Assembly: GCA_911728455.2 (NCBI GenBank)
Contig: OU452222.1
Coordinates: 23,798,923-23,862,922, forward strand
DNA from: Marthasterias glacialis
Lineage: Eukaryota; Echinodermata; Asteroidea; Forcipulatida; Asteriidae
Reading direction: 5' to 3'
DNA length: 64,000 bases
Shown: positions 1-10,772 of the stretch, one piece after another
How positions within the stretch are numbered: the first letter of the stretch is position 1
Layout of the letters: every line of letters begins with the position of its first letter
The notes under the pieces: model-generated
The model's database searches: none
Told to the model about the DNA's origin: nothing
Seen by the model: only the letters and a program-made list of their open reading frames with translations
Translations under genes and position numbers: made by a program

Positions 1-301
1 GACAAAATAAAACATTTTAATTACAACGGTCAAAAGGAAGGCCCAAATAAATTTAAACTAACAAAGGCAGCCTTAGCTGTGTTTACAATCAACTATTTTA
101 ATCAACTAACATTTAAATAAGCCAAAGAATAAAACACACAAATAAGGAAGAAAGTTACATAATATACAGACTTGTAGGAGATTTATGGTAATAAATACTG
201 GTGCCGCTAAAATATTTTCCATCTTGGAAACTATTCCAGTCCATGACAGTATTTAACATTTGAATAGCTTTTAGGTCACCGTTGCTTATTTCGATGTCAG
301 A

Positions 302-367
302 AAATATATATATATATATTGGTTGATGGCCTTAGCTTTCGATCCAAACCGGACCTTCGTCAGAGGC
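302..367 (-). ncRNA. Hammerhead ribozyme core in a Penelope-like element end
   Basis: Read on the - strand, 367 to 329 gives GCCU, then CUGACGA (363-357), an unpaired A, a 5-bp stem II (GGUCC 355-351 with GGAUC 345-341, loop GGUUU), GAAA (340-337), a minimal GCUA, and AGGC (332-329), which pairs with GCCU as stem I. The predicted cut lies between 333 and 332. The extra A after CUGANGA and the tiny stem III are the form known from Penelope-like retroelement terminal repeats. An (AT)n run (302-319) lies just beyond it. No reverse transcriptase is seen nearby, so this is a short element end. The fold was done by hand. Confidence 0.6.
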
Positions 368-430
368 AAAAACAAGCACAAACATAAAAACGGATATATA
401 CATATATAAATTGTTTCGCTTTAAAACTCA

Positions 431-3400
431 CTCGTCAACTTAATTTGACGAGATGTTTTTTTACACCACGGCTGTGTGGCTTTGGTTTTTCAAAAAGGCG
501 TTTTGGGAAAGGCCTCAGTTTCCCAAAACTGAGGATGTGTTATCATTTCATAGATTTTTTATTTTTATTTTATTTTTATTATTTATTATTATTATTTTTT
601 TTTTACTGTAAATCAAAAACGTCAAATCCAAAAAAACCTTGGCTAGCAGTGATTTGTATTCTTATAAAAAACAATGCGGTCATGATTAAAAACCCGGGTG
701 CAGTGGCAACTCATTAACATTTATACAATTTGTTTCAGGTCAGATAGGCGGCGAAAGAATATTATTAATTCAGTGGCCTTTCTAATAAGCTTAAAGGGAA
801 TACTCAACAGGGCTGAGCATGCAGATTTCAATTTATAAGCACTGATTGCGCGTGCTTCATACCGGGTTCCTTTTGTGACGTCGAAATACAGCGCCATTGA
901 CTAACATTAGTAATTTTAGCTCTCACTACAAGTAAAACGGTAAAACAAACAAATAATTTGCATTCGGCTCAAAACACTTGTCGAAAAAAAAATAATAGTA
1001 ATAATTACGTAGACAACGAACCGTAACTGCATTAAGCTTCATGTATTATTATAGAAAGCGAATAGATTGAGGTAGGTTTTTACTTTACCTTAGAAGATTA
1101 AGAAAAATGAATTTTTGAATCAAAGCAATTTTAGAATAATAAGGAAATGACTTATTGAAGGATTGTGTAGATCGTCCCAATCGGCTACCCGTATTACCTC
1201 CCATAACATTTAAAGAGACTGTCCGAAATATTTGTGGCACAGATTGTCATCAAAGTCAAAACCTTGTCAATGGTTGGGTGTGGGTTCGAGGTTGGATGAG
1301 GGTTCGGGGAAACTATCATTTGGTACTCGATATGTGGCAGTGCGTATCTTTATTGATCAATGTAATAAAGTGTGGTTGTGTTTCCAACCATGTGCGTTGA
1401 TTCTCTTGAATAGGGCCTCAAATTTAGTTTTGTGATGCACTACTTCTACAATAGATGGAGTCCTCATGAAACTGGACAAAATATTGCAAGTGTCTAACCT
1501 CACAATGCAAAGGTGTAACATGTCATAGCAATTGATACCATTCCAGTGCGAAATGTGTTAACAACCCAAAACATCGAATGACACCACAATGCAAAGGATG
1601 GGTCGTACATTTTTATAAGGGGGATTTTTTAGTACATTCCTGAGTGTTCTTGTTAAGTCATCCAGGTGGTGTTGAGTTTGACCTTTAGACTAAGGAAACA
1701 TTTCTATGTGGAACGTACGGACCAGTTTATCGTTGACATCCGATGACGTCATGTTTCAAATTTCTCTCTGAATAAGCATTAAATAAAACAAATGCCATTT
1801 TACACATTTTTTATCATGAGGTTAGAGATTTGTGAATGTTTCCCCATTTTCATAAGGACTCTGTCTAAGGAAAATGAGTGCATCAGAAAACTGAAGCTGA
1901 CCTTACAGCACACCCTTTAACAACGGGCGCCATTTAATCTGACATCTGCGATACGGGTCACTGGGAGGTTTATGCCCAGCTCAGTGAATCCAGGGGCTTA
2001 CATGAGAACTAATCAAATTGGATTGTATAAATCCTTCCTATCCGATTGGAAGGATCTTGTGACGTCATTGAAGCCAGGCATGATGATCAAGTACTATCTT
2101 TGGGGAGACAAAATGAGGATGGTTGAGAAAGGGGCGGGCGGGGTGAGGGGTGGTCTCATCCGAATAGATAAGGCACTAAAATATCGCACTTGGCAGATAC
2201 GGTATACCAGCTAGAAAGCTCATGTACTTCACATTGCTGACAGATGCCCTCTGTTTGTTTGTTTGTTTGTTTGTTTGTTTGTTTGTTTGTTTGTTTTTTT
2301 AGTTTGGTGTTTTTCTTGTGCTAAGCAACATTAAGCGTATCAGGATCAACAGCTTTATGAAATAATTCCCAGATAAAACAATATTCAAATAAATAAATAC
2401 AAATTAAATTAAAAAAAAGGGGGTGGGGGAATTGGGTGCAAAGAAATGAATAGCTTTCGTAACCCTGTCACAAATTAAAATGTTACACCATCACTTTTCT
2501 CATGTATACCTGACGTTGTGAATGATAATTATTCGAAGAGGGAGGTTGACACTTGACAGAATCTCAAAGCGTAGTCATCTTAACTCAAGACGCTGGTTAT
2601 CTTTACACCGTACTGTGATTACCATCCAGTGCTCACGAAGACATGCCATTAAATGATTTAATGAGCAGAAGACGGAAGAGAACGGCGGGCATTGGTCCGG
2701 GCTGCTCACATACCTTTGATGAGAAATGCTACATCTAATTAACAAACGGCTCACTCTTACCTCCGGCTATAAAACACGATTAATACATGGGTCCACGGGC
2801 GTAGAAAGTGTCAAATAAACAATATGCAAACTTAAGTTACTAGCCTGGATCCAGTGCCGATCGTCTTCCGGTGGTATGATGCAATTTCTCGCCCCAATAG
2901 CTCGCTCTGGCGATCATAAGTTGCAATGTATTTTAATCTTTGAAGATTAACAAAGTAAAATTAAGTAAAATGTGAACAAGAGCACGAGGCTTAAAATGTA
3001 TAAAATGTCGCATGTCTCTTATGACGAGAAATTTTGCAGTAGCTGAGCACACGAGAACTTGTATTTCGTTTAGTTATCTTTGCATTCACACATGATCCTT
3101 GTTTTTTTTTTTAAATACTGTGCAATGTTTCAACTTAAAGGTAAAATATAGGATCGGTAAAGATTTCTTTTGTATGGCGTGTACAGTGTGGCTTCAAGTT
3201 GTAGATCTATATCTTTGAAATCCAAGTTGGGCCAGATTTAGTTGCTGTGTGTAATGCTCTCATGCCCCCAGGGAATAGTCTTAGTGGACAATCATTCATG
3301 ATGGGGGTGTGTGTGTGTGTGTGTGTGTGTGTGATGGTCTGGTCTGGATGTCCACATTAGGAAAGCTGATAGTGCAGTATTCTTACTTTTTGCGATTCAA

Positions 3401-3838
3401 TGAATACATGACAAAAACAAACCCGTGAGAATTTGAGCTCAATCCGTCGTCCGAGTCAGGAGAAAATAATGAAAAAAACGTGCACACCAATCAGCATGTG
3501 AGCACACTGTCCTTAGTTTCGATTGTTACAATCGAAACTAAAATCGGGTTCTTCAAACTCTATTTTCTCGTCTTTGACAGTATTGGAAGATTGGTACTGG
3601 TATGGACTTCTTAACCAGAAAGCTTTCAGATTGATACTGATAAAAAAGCCATTTGTTTGCATGAATACCATTCCTGTATTCACTATGTATTTATCATTAA
3701 GACAATCACGTTGAAATCACCATTGCAATTGAATTCTTGAAACCACTTCATGTTCTATATGTAAAAACCAAGACGCTACACTTCAACAGTGGATGATATA
3801 CTTTAATGGATTTCATGTTGTCTTTGTCGTATCTGTAG
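431..3838. other. Non-coding stretch, probably intron or upstream of the EF-hand gene
   Basis: No open frame here looks like a protein. The stretch holds (GTTT)n at about 2252-2297, (GT)n at about 3306-3333, and a 29-base perfect palindrome at 3513-3541. Earlier exons of the EF-hand gene were looked for and not recognised, so they are probably left of the window or too diverged to see. Confidence 0.5.
3513..3541. repeat. Perfect 14-bp inverted repeat with one-base loop
   Basis: TTAGTTTCGATTGT (3513-3526), a central T, then its exact reverse complement (3528-3541). It lies about 300 bases upstream of the first visible EF-hand exon. It could form a hairpin in a pre-mRNA or mark a transposon footprint. 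Confidence 0.7.
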
Positions 3839-4621
3839 TTGGCTGAAATCCTCCAACCAGAAGAAAACTTCATGTTGATTCTGAAGACACAGGAAGCGCA
3901 AATGTCAAAAGAAGATTTCGACAAGGTCAGTATTGCACACAATTGTTGGAACCCTCCCCAGTATACTTAATACTTGACCAAAAAAAGTTAATTCCTTTGA
4001 AATAAAAAAAAATATATAATTGATCCCACCCCACCAACAATACACATCCTTAACTTGTTTACCGATTTGAATTAATCGACTTGTTTGTTGCCCGAGATGT
4101 ACCCCCTTCCCCAACATCCTGTTTTGTCTGTAATTTTTTTGAGGTTCTCCCTTTATTTCATGTATAGATTTGGGACAAGTACGACACTGATGGCAATGGT
4201 TACATTGACACGGACGAGCTCCAGGTAAACACGCTGTGGTTCATTTTAATTTGCACAAGTCCCCCAAACCTCTGCTGTTTTAGTTAAATATACAACAATA
4301 AATAATAAGAAGGAAATTGTTTAACCCTGAGTACTTCGTGAAGGTCGGGTTTCCTATTAATGGATTAGGAAAAAATTAAGCATCAAAGAATCTTGTCTGT
4401 GTCTAAAGTGCATGACTTTCAATTTGCGACACACCGAGTCAATTAAGATTTCCTGTTGCAAAAAAAAACTTCCCTTGTCGAATAAAACAGGACATTATGC
4501 TGTTCCCGTAGACAACTTCTGCAAGGTTTTTTTTGCGCACAATAGCCGTGGAATGGGATGCATGCTGCTCTAGTTCAACCTCGACTAGGTAATTGATCTT
4601 TTTATTTATTTATTTATTTGT

Positions 4622-4656
<35 letters not shown>

Positions 4657-7600
4657 TTTTGTTCGTTTGTTTGTTTGTTGGATTGTTTGTTTGTTTGTTT
4701 GTTTGTTTGTTTTTTGGATTTGTGACCGGAAAAATTCCTAAAATATGGGAGACTCTAATTAGGCCTGTGGCCAATCCTCTCGATGCGCCGCTCGAAATAT
4801 GGTATCCCGCAAAATAGGCCCATCAACCATAGAACAACTGGTCCCCTCTCATTGATTTGTGACCTGTCTAACTGTATGCAATGTAGGGTGACCGCACACA
4901 AACGATTCATATGAAAAAGGATCACGTCAAAATACTTGCACTTTGCAACGCTCGTACTCACGTTGACACATGCGTACTTGACGCTCTACAAGCCACCTAG
5001 GGCGCTCCAACCATAGATATCCATGGCTCTGACGTTTTTTTAACAAGCGTGCGCGCAAAGGCGCAAAGCAGACAGCTTTGGTAGCCAATCAGCGTTGTTT
5101 TCGGTGACAGACGATAGGTATCGATACGGCGCGCTGCCCATGGTGACGAGGTTGGGTCTAGTTAGTTTCAAAAGGTGTCACTGAACTAGACCAGCATGCA
5201 CCCCATTCCACGGATAACGTGCGCGTAAGTTGTCTATTGTCTTGGGTTTGACTGGCCAAGCTGGTACTTACGTGGCGGGCGCCATCTATGGTGTGTGCTC
5301 GGGGCGGACGGTAACGATTTATGCTCATTAACATTTGGATGTTTCTCTTTTACTCAGAATTTTCTTAAAGATGCCCTAAAGGAGAAGAAGCTCAGCAACG
5401 CCACGTTGGGAAAATATTCAGCTGCTCTTGTAAGTACAAGACATGTCTGGCACGAATCTTAAATTCACGAATTTGTCCATTATTTCTTATATAATATCAT
5501 ATATAAATTGGGGTGAGCAAAGAAAATTTAGCTGATGCCGGACTCAAACCCGCGACCTCTCGAATACCGTACGAGCGCTCGAACCAACTGAGCTAATGTT
5601 TGTGGGCGGTCCTGTGCAATGCCAAACCACTTTGCTCGGGGGTCCAGTCAGAAGCCAAACCGTATCTGCCGATAAGCCAGGGATCAGCCCCCGGGTAAGA
5701 TGCAAGCAACCTGGTAAACGGCAGTAGCGGGGATACACAACGAATGGATACAACTTTTTACGTGGATCTACACAGAAAAGAAAAAGGTAATGAAGATGCA
5801 GGGTAGCACAGATGATGTCAACAAGGTAGCAATAAATATTAAAATAACTGTGCTTACCAAAAATAAATTGGTGCCAAATTTTCGGACGACAGTCCTTCTT
5901 CAATAGATGTATTGATCGACGTTTTGAAGACTGACCCATTACTGATGTTCGACATATCCAGAGTGGCTGTTCCCTCGGGCATGATTTGACTCATCTCCGC
6001 CTAAAAATGAGACCCCGTGGGAGGCGTTTATGTCTCTCTGATGATCCGTGGCTACTCGCAACTGCCTGTTATATATCCCCGTGGCAAAGGGCAATGCGAA
6101 AAGACACCGGTGATGCTAAGTTCTGAATTGCATTTCTTTATCCCTCTAATAGATTTAGATTGAAATGCAGTCGTGGATATTACACCTTAGGGATATCACT
6201 TATCATATATACTTTTTTTTTTCATTGAATGACCATTTTGCTGGGAACGAATTTTGAGTACCGATGTATATATTATGGCGTGTCGTGGCTGAGCGGTCTA
6301 GCGCACCGGACTCAAGCTTTGGTGTTTCTAATCAGCAGAGTGTGGGTTCGAGTTCCGGTCGTGACACTTGTGTCCTTAAAAAGCAAGACACTTAACCATT
6401 ATTGCTTCGCCCTTCGTATGGGCCGTAAAGCCGTTGGTCCCGTGTATTATGTAATGCACGTAAAAGAACCCAGTGCACTTATCGCAAAGAGAAGGGGTTC
6501 GCCCCGGTGTTCCTGGTTTGATCGGCTGCAGATTGCGCCACAGCACCTTGTAAACCATCACATGATGCTATGTAAAGGAACAGGTCTCATCCAAAACGTA
6601 ACTCCGAATACCTTGCAGGAAAAAGTACTGAGCACTTTGAGACGCCCATCGGGTGTGATAAAGCGCTATATAAGATGTATATAAGAACTGCGTATCATCA
6701 TTATTATTATTAGTTTGTTTCATAATCTAGCCTTGCTAAAATTGCACAACAATGTTATGACTAAATGGCATTAATAATATGTCTACTTTTCGCTGTGTTA
6801 AAAAAGAAAAAAATCGTTAAATCGTTTGAACTTCAGATGTAGCTATACATTTTTTTTTTATTTTTTATTTATTATTTTTTTTAAACTAGTAATCACATTT
6901 ATTTTAGAAGTAATGTGAACATTTATACAAGATTTCAATTCAATTTATTTGATGAGATATATGGGTTCGCTATTGTGGAGACAGTGGAATTATCTGGGGG
7001 AATTGTGCCTTTGATGATACTATCATGAAATTTGGCACACAGTCGAAGTATGTCATGAGAAAGATATTTGGCTTTAGGGGCACTGCAGATTTGTCTTTTT
7101 GAAGAAAGAAAATGTAGAATCATAAGGAATTTTCAAAATGGCTGTCATTGCTTGACAAATCTGCGATGGCCCTATAGCCAAAATATCTTTCTCATGAAAC
7201 ACTCTGGTTGTGTGCCAAATTTCATGCTTGTATCATCAAAGGCACAATCCCACCACCCACCTGCCGTACTATATCAGTACATATTTTCAGTTGCACCGTA
7301 TTGTGGTGTAATTATCTTTTTCTCAAGATCTGATAATAGTGAAGGGGAAATTGATTGAGGTATTAAAATGCATATGTTATTTGTTTTTCAGCTCAAAATG
7401 TTGGATTCTAATGACGATAAACATCTGGAAAAAGAGGAAATGATAAAGTGAGTTTAAACATTCCAAAAGGATGTATCAACATGATTTGTATGCAGGTACC
7501 CAAATCGAAGGAAGCAAATGTTGTCTGCTGATGCTGAATAGTTTACTGATAGTCTGATCAAGGTTGTAGACTCTAGGTTTTGTTTCCTGAAGCGGATCAA

Positions 7601-8819
7601 CTCGTGGTGCTGTTTTAATCACCATATAAATTCAATGTGGAATCTTTATTATAAAAATTATATGTGTATATAAAGACGTAAAGCGACACAAATTTGCGCA
7701 AAGGTTAGTTATCAAAACTGTGTACGCTTGTGCAACTTATCATCATATGAAGAAGAAAGCAACATCTAAATATTGACGTGTATTGCTAAAAAAATATTGC
7801 AATGTATCAGAATGCACAAATTATCAGTGGTGTTGCCACGTAGTCTTGGAATTTTATCACACGGTATCATGAACTATATATATATATATATATATATATT
7901 CTTCTTTCTTTTAATTATTTATTTTTAGTTGTTTTTATTTATTAGTATTTTTTTTTTTTTTTACGCTTTTTTTTCGGAGGGCTATTTATAATGTCGAATC
8001 AATTATTTTGTTAATGTTAATCTCATTTGGAGAGCGAAGGAAGAGCACCGGTTACGCCACCGATGCATACATTTTTTTTCTCTTAATTAAGCAGTGTCTG
8101 GGAAAGCAGTTACTGTCAGCATAATTATTCGGTTTTCATAACTTGAATTCGTAGCAACGACCCTTTAATGCGGTGACATGTTGATGATGTAATAATCTAG
8201 CTCAAAACGAAAGCAGAATATTCACAGTGTGCGAAGATTAATTGGTTAGCATTGTCACGTCATACATGACTGTGCTTCCTTAATGTTTAATAGCATGACC
8301 TCAAGTATGCCCCTAAGATGGCGCCACACCTAGAATTAAAGGGGCTGTGTTGTCAAGACTATAGCAGGCCTGTTGCTTTGCATGGAGAGATGAACTCCCC
8401 TCCCCCCTCCCGCCAGATACTGCACACGGGCGCGCTCGCGGTCAAATCACAAATGTGCTGTCTTTATCAGACTGTGATGTGACCGCCGGCGCGTACGCGT
8501 GCGTAGTAACTGGGTTATTGCATTTGCTGATATAAACATGACGACACATCCTCTTTAATCAACCATGACAAATATTTAGCCTACTATTAATAAAACATAT
8601 ATTTGTTATGTTTTGTTTTGTTCATGTTGATGTTGTTGTTGTTGTTTTTCGTTGGTGGTGGTGGTGGTGGTGGTACTGCTGTTGTCCTTGTTGTTGTTGT
8701 TGTTGTTGCTGTTGTTTGTTGGGTTGTTGGTCTGTGTTTTATTTATTTATTTTTTTTTCTAAATTATTCTGTTTTTCCTTTTTCCTGTTTTCTCCAGGTT
8801 TTTCTCAATTAAGAAATAA
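3839..8819 (+). CDS. Calbindin/calretinin-like EF-hand protein, C-terminal exons (5' end outside window)
   Basis: Five GT-AG exons join in frame: 3839-3925, 4168-4224, 5358-5429, 7392-7447 and 8798-8820, with stop TAA at 8817-8819. They give 97 residues beginning LAEILQPEENFM, matching the MARLLPVQENF-type linker of hexa-EF-hand calbindin/calretinin. Next come a canonical loop (DTDGNGYIDTDE), the helix ELQNFLKDALKEKK, and a second loop (DSNDDKHLEKEE) with Lys at the usual Gly position 6. The family buffers or senses cytosolic calcium, often in neurons. The match fits the last two of six EF-hands, so the missing exons should lie upstream. The 23-base last exon is followed directly by gtaagt, so a 3' UTR intron is possible. 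The last exon is the least certain. Introns 2 and 3 are full of repeats. Confidence 0.82.
4505..5250. mobile_element. Non-autonomous DNA transposon with long terminal inverted repeats
   Basis: About 4505-4590 (TAGACAACTT, GCGCACAATA, CCGTGGAATGGG, GCATGCTG, CTAGTTC) recurs inverted at about 5175-5245. This is an inverted repeat of 70-85 bases around a 600-base interior with (TTTA)n/(TTTG)n at about 4597-4722. No transposase is seen. It lies in intron 2 of the EF-hand gene. Confidence 0.6.
5515..5640 (-). repeat. tRNA-derived SINE fragment
   Basis: The - strand reads TTAGCTCAGTTGGT (A box) and, about 40 bases on, GGTTTGAGTCC (B box), in tRNA order. No CCA end or complete cloverleaf is evident, so this is a tRNA-derived repeat head and not a tRNA gene. 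Confidence 0.5.
5880..5903 (-). repeat. Degenerate Penelope/hammerhead-like motif
   Basis: The - strand reads UUGAAGA, A, GGAC, UGUC, GUCC, GAAA. This is the Penelope-type arrangement with an intact 4-bp stem II, but the invariant first C is U and no convincing stem I or III is seen. It is probably a decayed relative of the motif at 329-367 and inactive. Confidence 0.35.
6275..6715 (+). repeat. tRNA-derived SINE, near full length
   Basis: Pol III A box (TGGCTGAGCGGTCTAG) and B box (GTTCGAGTTCC) head a conserved body (CTTATCGCAAAGAGAAGGGG, CACAGCACCTTGTAAACC). The 3' tail reads GATAAAGCGCTATATAAG and then ATTATTATTATTAG. The same repeat recurs at about 18286-18800 and 60107-60345 (+) and 24490-24925 (-). 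The open frame across this copy is not a gene. Confidence 0.85.
6985..7265. mobile_element. Foldback repeat in EF-hand intron 3
   Basis: About 6997-7095 (TTGTGCCTTTGATGATAC, ATGAAATTTGGCACACA, CATGAGAAAGATATTTGGCT) returns inverted at about 7150-7252, separated by about 55 bases. No coding sequence is seen. It looks like a MITE or foldback element. Confidence 0.65.
7876..7900. repeat. (TA)n microsatellite
   Basis: A pure TA run, followed by a T-rich stretch. Confidence 0.85.
8336..8559. mobile_element. MITE, GGGGCTGTGTYGTCA family, copy 1
   Basis: The ends TTAAAGGGGCTGTGTTGTCA and TGACGACACATCCTCTTTAA form imperfect terminal inverted repeats around about 220 bases. The interior shares blocks (ATAGCAGGCCTGT, AGATACTGCAC, GTGACCGCCGGCGC) with copies at 16261-16977 and 23450-23650. 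Confidence 0.8.
8630..8760. repeat. GTT/GTG simple repeat and T-rich tract
   Basis: Imperfect (GTT)n and (GTG)n just upstream of the last EF-hand exon. Long open frames here are artefacts of the repeat. Confidence 0.8.
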
Positions 8820-8935
8820 GGTAAGTTTTTTCATCCTATCCAAATTATGCTAGATTTTTTTTTTGATTATTCATTTCGTTTTACTCGGAGGCCTACACTA
8901 TAAAAATCCCAATTAATCCAACAGAATGACGTATG

Positions 8936-9070
8936 ACCGTGTCCGAATTGGCGGCTACGGCTATGGCTACGTGTACGGCTGGATCATGCGTGCAGTATAG
9001 AACGTCCTTAGCAACACTCTTAGCAACAGTCGAGCCGTAGCCGCAGCCGCAAATTCAGAAACGGACTATT
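8936..9070. mobile_element. Small foldback element (about 135 bases)
   Basis: GTGTCCGAATTGGCGGCTAC at the left and AGCCGTAGCCGCAGCCGC, AAATTCAGAAACGGAC at the right are imperfect inverted repeats of about 35 bases. Confidence 0.6.
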
Positions 9071-9074
9071 ATGT

Positions 9075-10741
9075 CAGTACCTACATCACTGACATGCCTT
9101 GTCACACAGAGAGCTTTTTAGCTGCACTGCTTCATTTGAAAAATTCGTAGTATTTTTGACCGCGTATGGGCTTGTGTTTGAATAAACCCTCCCCCCCCCC
9201 CCTCCCTCATTGAGTGAATTCTTAGTTATTTGGCCATTGATATAGGGGAAGAACATACAAGCAGTAAAGATAACATACAACTGTAATTATGGTGCGAGGA
9301 AATTGTCGTTTGAAAGCGCCCTCATGCGGTCAAACATACCCTTAGGAAAATTCCCCCTGTCACCACACGGTGTTGTCTGTGTGGTCGTATTCACACGTAG
9401 TGTAGAGACCACACTGTTAACATACAGGTGACTGTGAATTTGTTCCAAATTCATAGTGTCACACATACAGAACACAATGTGGTCACAGTGTGACCGCTGA
9501 GTTCACAGTATGTGAACACACTGTGTTCATTATAGAAGTTCCAATGTGTGGAACTGGGGGAATTTTTCTAGGGGTACAGTTCATCAAAAAACCAGTTTGA
9601 TGATTTCGAGACGGTTAATGTTTAGCAAACCTCCGTCTGCCACTATCTTGTTGCCGTCGACTCAACCACATTATGCATCTAGTCATGATAACAACGTTTG
9701 GCATTTGCAATGTGCAATCTAAAACCAAATTAAATCAGAATTTCAATAAATGTTAGACTGGGATTCTGATAACAGTGTCGCTTCTGAAATTCAAATTTAG
9801 TTAATCTTCATTCACTCTACATTCTAAAATCGAAAAAAATCAAAAACAAAAACAAAAACCCTGCAAAACCCGATTGATATTAATTTTGTGGAGCGGACTA
9901 CCTTATCATGGAAGAAATTTTATTTAGCATTTATAGAGTTTGAATAAATCATCAATTGTTATTCGAATAGTTAAACCAACACCCAGCTCGGTATTTGTAT
10001 GCGGCATTGAGATTTAATTTTCTTCTTCAGGGAAACAATCCAGTAGTTAGCATAGCTTACGATTGTTATTGTTATTATTATTGCTTTTATTATTAGATAA
10101 TTTATTTGTTTAACCCTTAACACCGATGTGTGATGATCACTGCGTACAGACTCGGTTCCTTCTGAGTCTTCCTGCTTGGGGCAAAATACATAGGGCTATT
10201 CTCCTGATGGGGTTCGAATCCCACCGAGGACTTTTAAGAAGGTATTAGGTATACAGTGCATTCATCAAAATTGGTGTTATGGGGTGAACGAAACTTAAAT
10301 TACGTTATTGGGGATTGTGTCTGTGTGGCCTGTCCTTTAAAATAGCTATCACCATTGTAAACGTGTGCATGAAAAGCCCCATCCGAGTAGGCCTACATAA
10401 TTATACTGTAACTTTAGAGAACCTATCTTACTATTGTAGACCCATTACTAGCTGTATATTCCCAAATCCTAGCTCCGTTGTCGTCATTTTGCTGACTGCC
10501 TTTTCGTGGTCTTGTTTTTGCCCTTTCCAAATGCCAATGTCAAGACTAAGCTCTGTAGTGACTCATCAACCGAATTTGTAGAACAAGTTATGCGGGGGGC
10601 TTTTGCGGGATATCGACTGTGCGGTGAATAATGTTTGGGTAGACTTTGACATGATCACGATGCTGTTCTACACTGTATACAGTAAGCAATGTGTAAACTC
10701 CACCCATGAGCAGATCCTTAACTTCCAAGCCCTCCCAAAAA

Positions 10742-10772
<31 letters not shown>

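Noticed and set aside
5530-5610. Functional tRNA gene on the - strand
   Set aside because: A and B box spacing is tRNA-like, but no acceptor stem or full cloverleaf could be drawn and it lacks a terminator run at the right place.
5544-5939. 131-residue open frame
   Set aside because: It covers a tRNA-like head and a Penelope-like motif; no protein family is recognised.
6229-6684. 151-residue open frame
   Set aside because: It lies on a tRNA-derived SINE with A and B boxes; three other copies are in the window.
10315-10581. 88-residue open frame
   Set aside because: No recognisable domain, no paralogue support and no clear splice context.
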